NCBI RefSeq assembly: GCF_014836955.1
Contig: NZ_JACSPV010000002.1
Coordinates: 62,001 to 126,000 of the forward strand
DNA: 64,000 bases
Source: Bacillus norwichensis
GTDB taxonomy: Bacteria; Bacillota; Bacilli; Bacillales; Bacillaceae_C
Direction of reading: 5' to 3'
Shown: positions 61,156-64,000 of the stretch, piece by piece
How positions within the stretch are numbered: position 1 is the first letter of the stretch
Layout: each line of letters begins with the position of its first letter
Translations under genes and position numbers: made by a program
The notes under the pieces: model-generated
Database searches by the model: none
Told to the model about the DNA's origin: nothing
Seen by the model: the letters and a program-made list of their open reading frames with translations, nothing else

Positions 61156-63750
61156 ATGGATCTTAGCGGTATGACGATGACTGTACAGGAGGCTTTTGCA
61201 GAAGCACAGCAAATTGCCAAAAGACTGGAACATCCGGAGCTGGATATTCCACATCTTTGGAAGGCTCTTATAGACAGGAACGACAGTCTACTTTCGACAA
61301 TTTATGAACGCCTCGGATTAATGAAAGGGCAAATACAGCTTGAACTCGATAAAATATTGGACCGGAAACCACAGGTGACAGGACAAGGGGTGCAGGGCGG
61401 ACAATATTTGAGCAATCTTTTATCAACACTTATTAGCAAGGCTGAAGAAGAAATGAAGGGGTTTGAAGACCAATACTTATCTGTTGAGCATTTCGTCATT
61501 GCGTTGATGGATATGCCCCATAATGAAATTGTGCAGTTTCTTTCCCAGTTTGGCATCACGAAAGAGAATATTTTGGGAGAAGTAAAAGAAATCAGAGGGG
61601 GACAACGAGTGGAATCACAAAATCCAGAAGCAACATATGAAGTTTTAAAAAAATACGGCCGGGATCTAGTGGAGGAAGTGAAGTCCGGAAAACTTGATCC
61701 AGTCATCGGGCGAGATCAGGAAATAAGAAATGTCATTAGGATTCTGTCACGCAAAACTAAAAATAACCCCGTCCTGATCGGGGAGCCGGGCGTTGGGAAG
61801 ACGGCCATTGTTGAGGGGCTTGCTCAACGAATCGTAAGAAAAGATGTCCCGGAGGGGCTGAGGGACAAAACAATATACGCACTGGATATGGGATCGCTAA
61901 TCGCTGGAGCTAAATTCAGGGGGGAATTCGAAGAACGTCTGAAAGCAGTATTGCAGGAAGTAAAAAAGAGTGAAGGCAAGATTTTACTGTTTATTGATGA
62001 AATTCATACAATTGTAGGTGCTGGAAAAGCGGAAGGTTCGATGGATGCAGGAAATATGCTGAAGCCCATGCTTGCAAGAGGAGAGCTCCACTGCATTGGA
62101 GCGACAACTTTGGATGAATATCGATTGTATATAGAAAAAGATGCTGCATTAGAGAGACGTTTTCAAAAGGTGCTTGTTCCGGAACCCACCCTGGAAGATA
62201 CGATCTCCATTTTACGTGGATTGAAGGAAAGATTTGAAATTCACCATGGGGTCAATATTCATGACAGAGCACTTGTAGCAGCAGCAACTTTATCGGACCG
62301 TTACATAACGGATCGTTTTTTACCGGATAAAGCGATTGATGTTATTGATGAAGCCTGCGCCAATATACGTGTGGAGATTGACTCCATGCCAAGTGATCTG
62401 GATGAAATTACAAGAAGGGTCATGCAGCTTGAAATCGAAGAGGCGGCCTTGAGGAAAGAGGAAGACGAAGCAAGCAAAGAACGGCTTGAACTGCTGCAAA
62501 AGGATCTCGCTGACCTAAAGGAAAAGGCAAATGAAATGAAAGCGAAATGGGAAAAAGAAAAAAGTGAAATTTCCAGCATTCAAGAAAAGCGGGAGCAGTT
62601 GGAGAAACTTCGCAGGGAACTGGAAAAAGCGGAGAACGAATATGATTTGAATCGTGCTGCCGAGCTTCGTCATGGGCGTATCCCGGCTTTAGAAAAAGAG
62701 CTGAAGCAAGTAGAAGGACAAGAGCGAAATGAGTCACGCCTTGTAAAAGAAGAAGTGACAGAAGATGAAGTAGCAGCTATTATTTCCAGATGGACAGGTA
62801 TTCCCATTACAAAGCTTGTTGAAGGTGAGCGGGAAAAACTGCTCAGGCTTGAAAGTATATTGCATGAACGCGTTATAGGACAGGACGAGGCAGTGGAGCT
62901 TGTGAGTAATGCCGTGTTGCGGGCAAGGGCAGGAATCAAAGATCCAAACCGCCCAATTGGATCTTTCATATTTCTTGGCCCCACCGGTGTTGGAAAAACT
63001 GAATTGGCAAAAGCATTGGCGGAAACACTGTTTGATAGTGAAGAGCAGATGATTCGCATCGACATGTCCGAATATATGGAGAAACATGCAGTATCCCGCC
63101 TGATTGGAGCGCCGCCAGGCTATGTAGGGTATGAGGAAGGCGGACAACTGACAGAAGCTGTCAGAAGGAAGCCATATTCAGTTGTTCTGCTCGATGAAAT
63201 TGAAAAAGCGCATCCGGAAGTGTTCAATATTTTACTGCAAGTGCTTGATGATGGCCGAATTACTGATTCTCAAGGGAGAAGGATTGACTTTAGAAATACG
63301 GTTATTATCATGACTTCCAATATTGGGTCGGCATTCCTGTTGGAACGGGAGCATAATGGAGACCAAATAGATGAGAAAACGAAGGATCTTGTTCTTGGAC
63401 AGCTGAGGGCTTCTTTTCGTCCAGAATTCCTTAACCGAGTGGATGATATTATTTTGTTCAAACCACTAAGTATGGAGAACATCAAAGGAATTGTTACCAA
63501 GCTCGTGATAGAACTCCAGGAGCGATTGCGCGATCAGCATATCCAACTCGAGATGACGGAGGAGGCAAAAGCATTTATCGCTCGCGAAGCCTATGACCCG
63601 GTATACGGAGCCCGGCCTTTAAAACGGTATTTGCAAAGCAAAATTGAAACAGGCCTGGCTAAGGAGATTATTTCCGGCCAAGTCCATCCCTTCGACACGG
63701 TCATTGTCGATCTTCAGGGGGATGAACTGAAAATAAGCGTTGAAAAATAA
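61156..63750 (+). CDS. clpB: ATP-dependent disaggregase ClpB
   Basis: 864 residues. N-domain 1-150; AAA1 Walker A GEPGVGKT (about 206-213) with [14 protein letters not shown]; the coiled-coil middle domain about 405-525; AAA2 Walker A GPTGVGKT (about 607-614) with [13 protein letters not shown]; ending [20 protein letters not shown]. It reactivates aggregated proteins with DnaK. ATG 61156 follows AAAAAGGAGGAAG. I found neither CIRCE nor a CtsR heptad repeat upstream. B. subtilis lacks clpB, so this gene marks the lineage as distinct. Confidence 0.95.
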   Translation: MDLSGMTMTVQEAFAEAQQIAKRLEHPELDIPHLWKALIDRNDSLLSTIYERLGLMKGQIQLELDKILDRKPQVTGQGVQGGQYLSNLLSTLISKAEEEMKGFEDQYLSVEHFVIALMDMPHNEIVQFLSQFGITKENILGEVKEIRGGQRVESQNPEATYEVLKKYGRDLVEEVKSGKLDPVIGRDQEIRNVIRILSRKTKNNPVLIGEPGVGKTAIVEGLAQRIVRKDVPEGLRDKTIYALDMGSLIAGAKFRGEFEERLKAVLQEVKKSEGKILLFIDEIHTIVGAGKAEGSMDAGNMLKPMLARGELHCIGATTLDEYRLYIEKDAALERRFQKVLVPEPTLEDTISILRGLKERFEIHHGVNIHDRALVAAATLSDRYITDRFLPDKAIDVIDEACANIRVEIDSMPSDLDEITRRVMQLEIEEAALRKEEDEASKERLELLQKDLADLKEKANEMKAKWEKEKSEISSIQEKREQLEKLRRELEKAENEYDLNRAAELRHGRIPALEKELKQVEGQERNESRLVKEEVTEDEVAAIISRWTGIPITKLVEGEREKLLRLESILHERVIGQDEAVELVSNAVLRARAGIKDPNRPIGSFIFLGPTGVGKTELAKALAETLFDSEEQMIRIDMSEYMEKHAVSRLIGAPPGYVGYEEGGQLTEAVRRKPYSVVLLDEIEKAHPEVFNILLQVLDDGRITDSQGRRIDFRNTVIIMTSNIGSAFLLEREHNGDQIDEKTKDLVLGQLRASFRPEFLNRVDDIILFKPLSMENIKGIVTKLVIELQERLRDQHIQLEMTEEAKAFIAREAYDPVYGARPLKRYLQSKIETGLAKEIISGQVHPFDTVIVDLQGDELKISVEK

Positions 63751-63751
63751 A

Positions 63752-63778
63752 AATAACTCGCCGGCACGGCGAGTTATT
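63752..63778. terminator. Bidirectional terminator between clpB and yjzD
   Basis: AATAACTCGCC and GGCGAGTTATT form an 11-bp perfect stem with a short loop, A-rich on one side and TATT on the other. Confidence 0.88.
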
Positions 63779-63960
63779 TATTGTTCTTCTGTTGGTTGGG
63801 CAGGTATCAATGCAGAGATGATAAAAATCAAAATAACTGCGAAGACGCCCAAAGTTGTTGCAGTTCCAAAATCATAGCTTGATCCAATCATGGAGCCCGC
63901 GACATACATTAGCATGTTTACAAGTAGAAGTGTCCAGAAAATCATCATTATAAATCTCAA
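63778..63960 (-). CDS. yjzD: DUF2929 family membrane protein YjzD
   Basis: 60 residues with two membrane segments: MRFIMMIFWTLLLVNMLMYV, AGSMIGSSYDF, then TTLGVFAVILIFIISALIPA. This matches the YjzD/DUF2929 family. The TTG start at 63960 is 7 bases after GGAGGG. In B. subtilis yjzD is near the fab genes; their presence to the right of this window cannot be seen. Confidence 0.85.
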   Translation of the reverse strand: MRFIMMIFWTLLLVNMLMYVAGSMIGSSYDFGTATTLGVFAVILIFIISALIPAQPTEEQ

Positions 63961-64000
63961 CTATGTTCCCTCCATTCCAGAGCTTCTCTATGTATTTCAC

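Noticed and set aside
1-64000. CRISPR arrays, tRNA, rRNA, prophage or a replication origin
   Set aside because: No regularly spaced direct repeats with spacers, cloverleaf or rRNA signatures, phage structural genes or DnaA-box cluster were seen.

Overview
The window is chromosomal DNA from a low-GC, endospore-forming member of the Bacillaceae. Almost every recognisable gene is an orthologue of the Bacillus subtilis yha-yhf-yhj-yis-yit region in much the same order: yhaX, yhaONM, yhaL, prsA, yhaI, scoC, yhaH, trpP, hit, ecsAB, yhaA, yhfA, hmoB, hemEHY, yhfH, yhfI, lplJ, lcfB, yhfN, yhzC, comK, yhjD, yhjE, addBA, gerP, yisKL, yitSTVW. Differences place it outside the B. subtilis group: it carries clpB, a class 2 (quinone-type) dihydroorotate dehydrogenase, azlCD, a GH13-fold protein after yisL and DUF4256/SCO1 genes. 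serC, ecsC, wprA and the sbcDC pair after addA are not at their B. subtilis positions. No rRNA, tRNA or CRISPR array was seen.

Layout. 1-2040: a decayed accessory patch with an IS66 tnpB remnant, the frameshifted tail of a probable type III restriction subunit, an intact DUF2971 gene and a 21-22 bp tandem repeat. 2046-9854: HAD protein YhaX, small YhzD, the yhaO-yhaN-yhaM nuclease operon behind a LexA-like box, YhaL and the foldase PrsA. 10034-13621: two tiny YjcZ-type spore proteins, a DUF3267 protein, YhaI, ScoC, YhaH and a 124-bp tandem duplication. 13661-17573: TrpP behind a TRAP site, Hit and the EcsAB transporter. 17911-25000: M20 amidohydrolase, YhfA transporter, HmoB and the hemEHY operon. 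25121-37075: an AT-rich decayed patch, SCO1, PyrD, YhfH/YhfI, lipoate ligase, FadR-controlled LcfB, an enoyl-CoA hydratase, AzlCD and an M48 protease. 37314-47840: the IDEAL protein beside ComK, LexA-type control at yhjD, the DedA-type YhjE and the AddAB helicase-nuclease. 48151-50541: the gerPA-F spore coat operon, interrupted by an intergenic repeat. 50706-63960: DUF418-yisK-yisL, a membrane-anchored amylase-like protein that has lost its catalytic residues, an SDR, YajQ, DegV, YitT, YitV, YitW, ClpB and YjzD.

Functional themes are DNA repair (YhaONM, AddAB, with SOS-type boxes), heme synthesis and heme breakdown (HemEHY, HmoB), secretion and membrane quality control (PrsA, EcsAB, YhfN), competence (ComK with YhzC) and sporulation (YhaL, YjcZ types, YhjD, GerP). 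Most transcription units end in clear intrinsic terminators, which are listed. The space after those terminators is repeatedly occupied by interspersed repeats: a family of up to about 280 bp with at least eight copies, a second family with two inverted copies that resembles an IS200/IS605-derived element, and the 124-bp tandem pair. The most unusual protein is the GH13 pseudo-enzyme at 53761-55284; the most unusual structural point is the repeat inserted between gerPE and gerPF.
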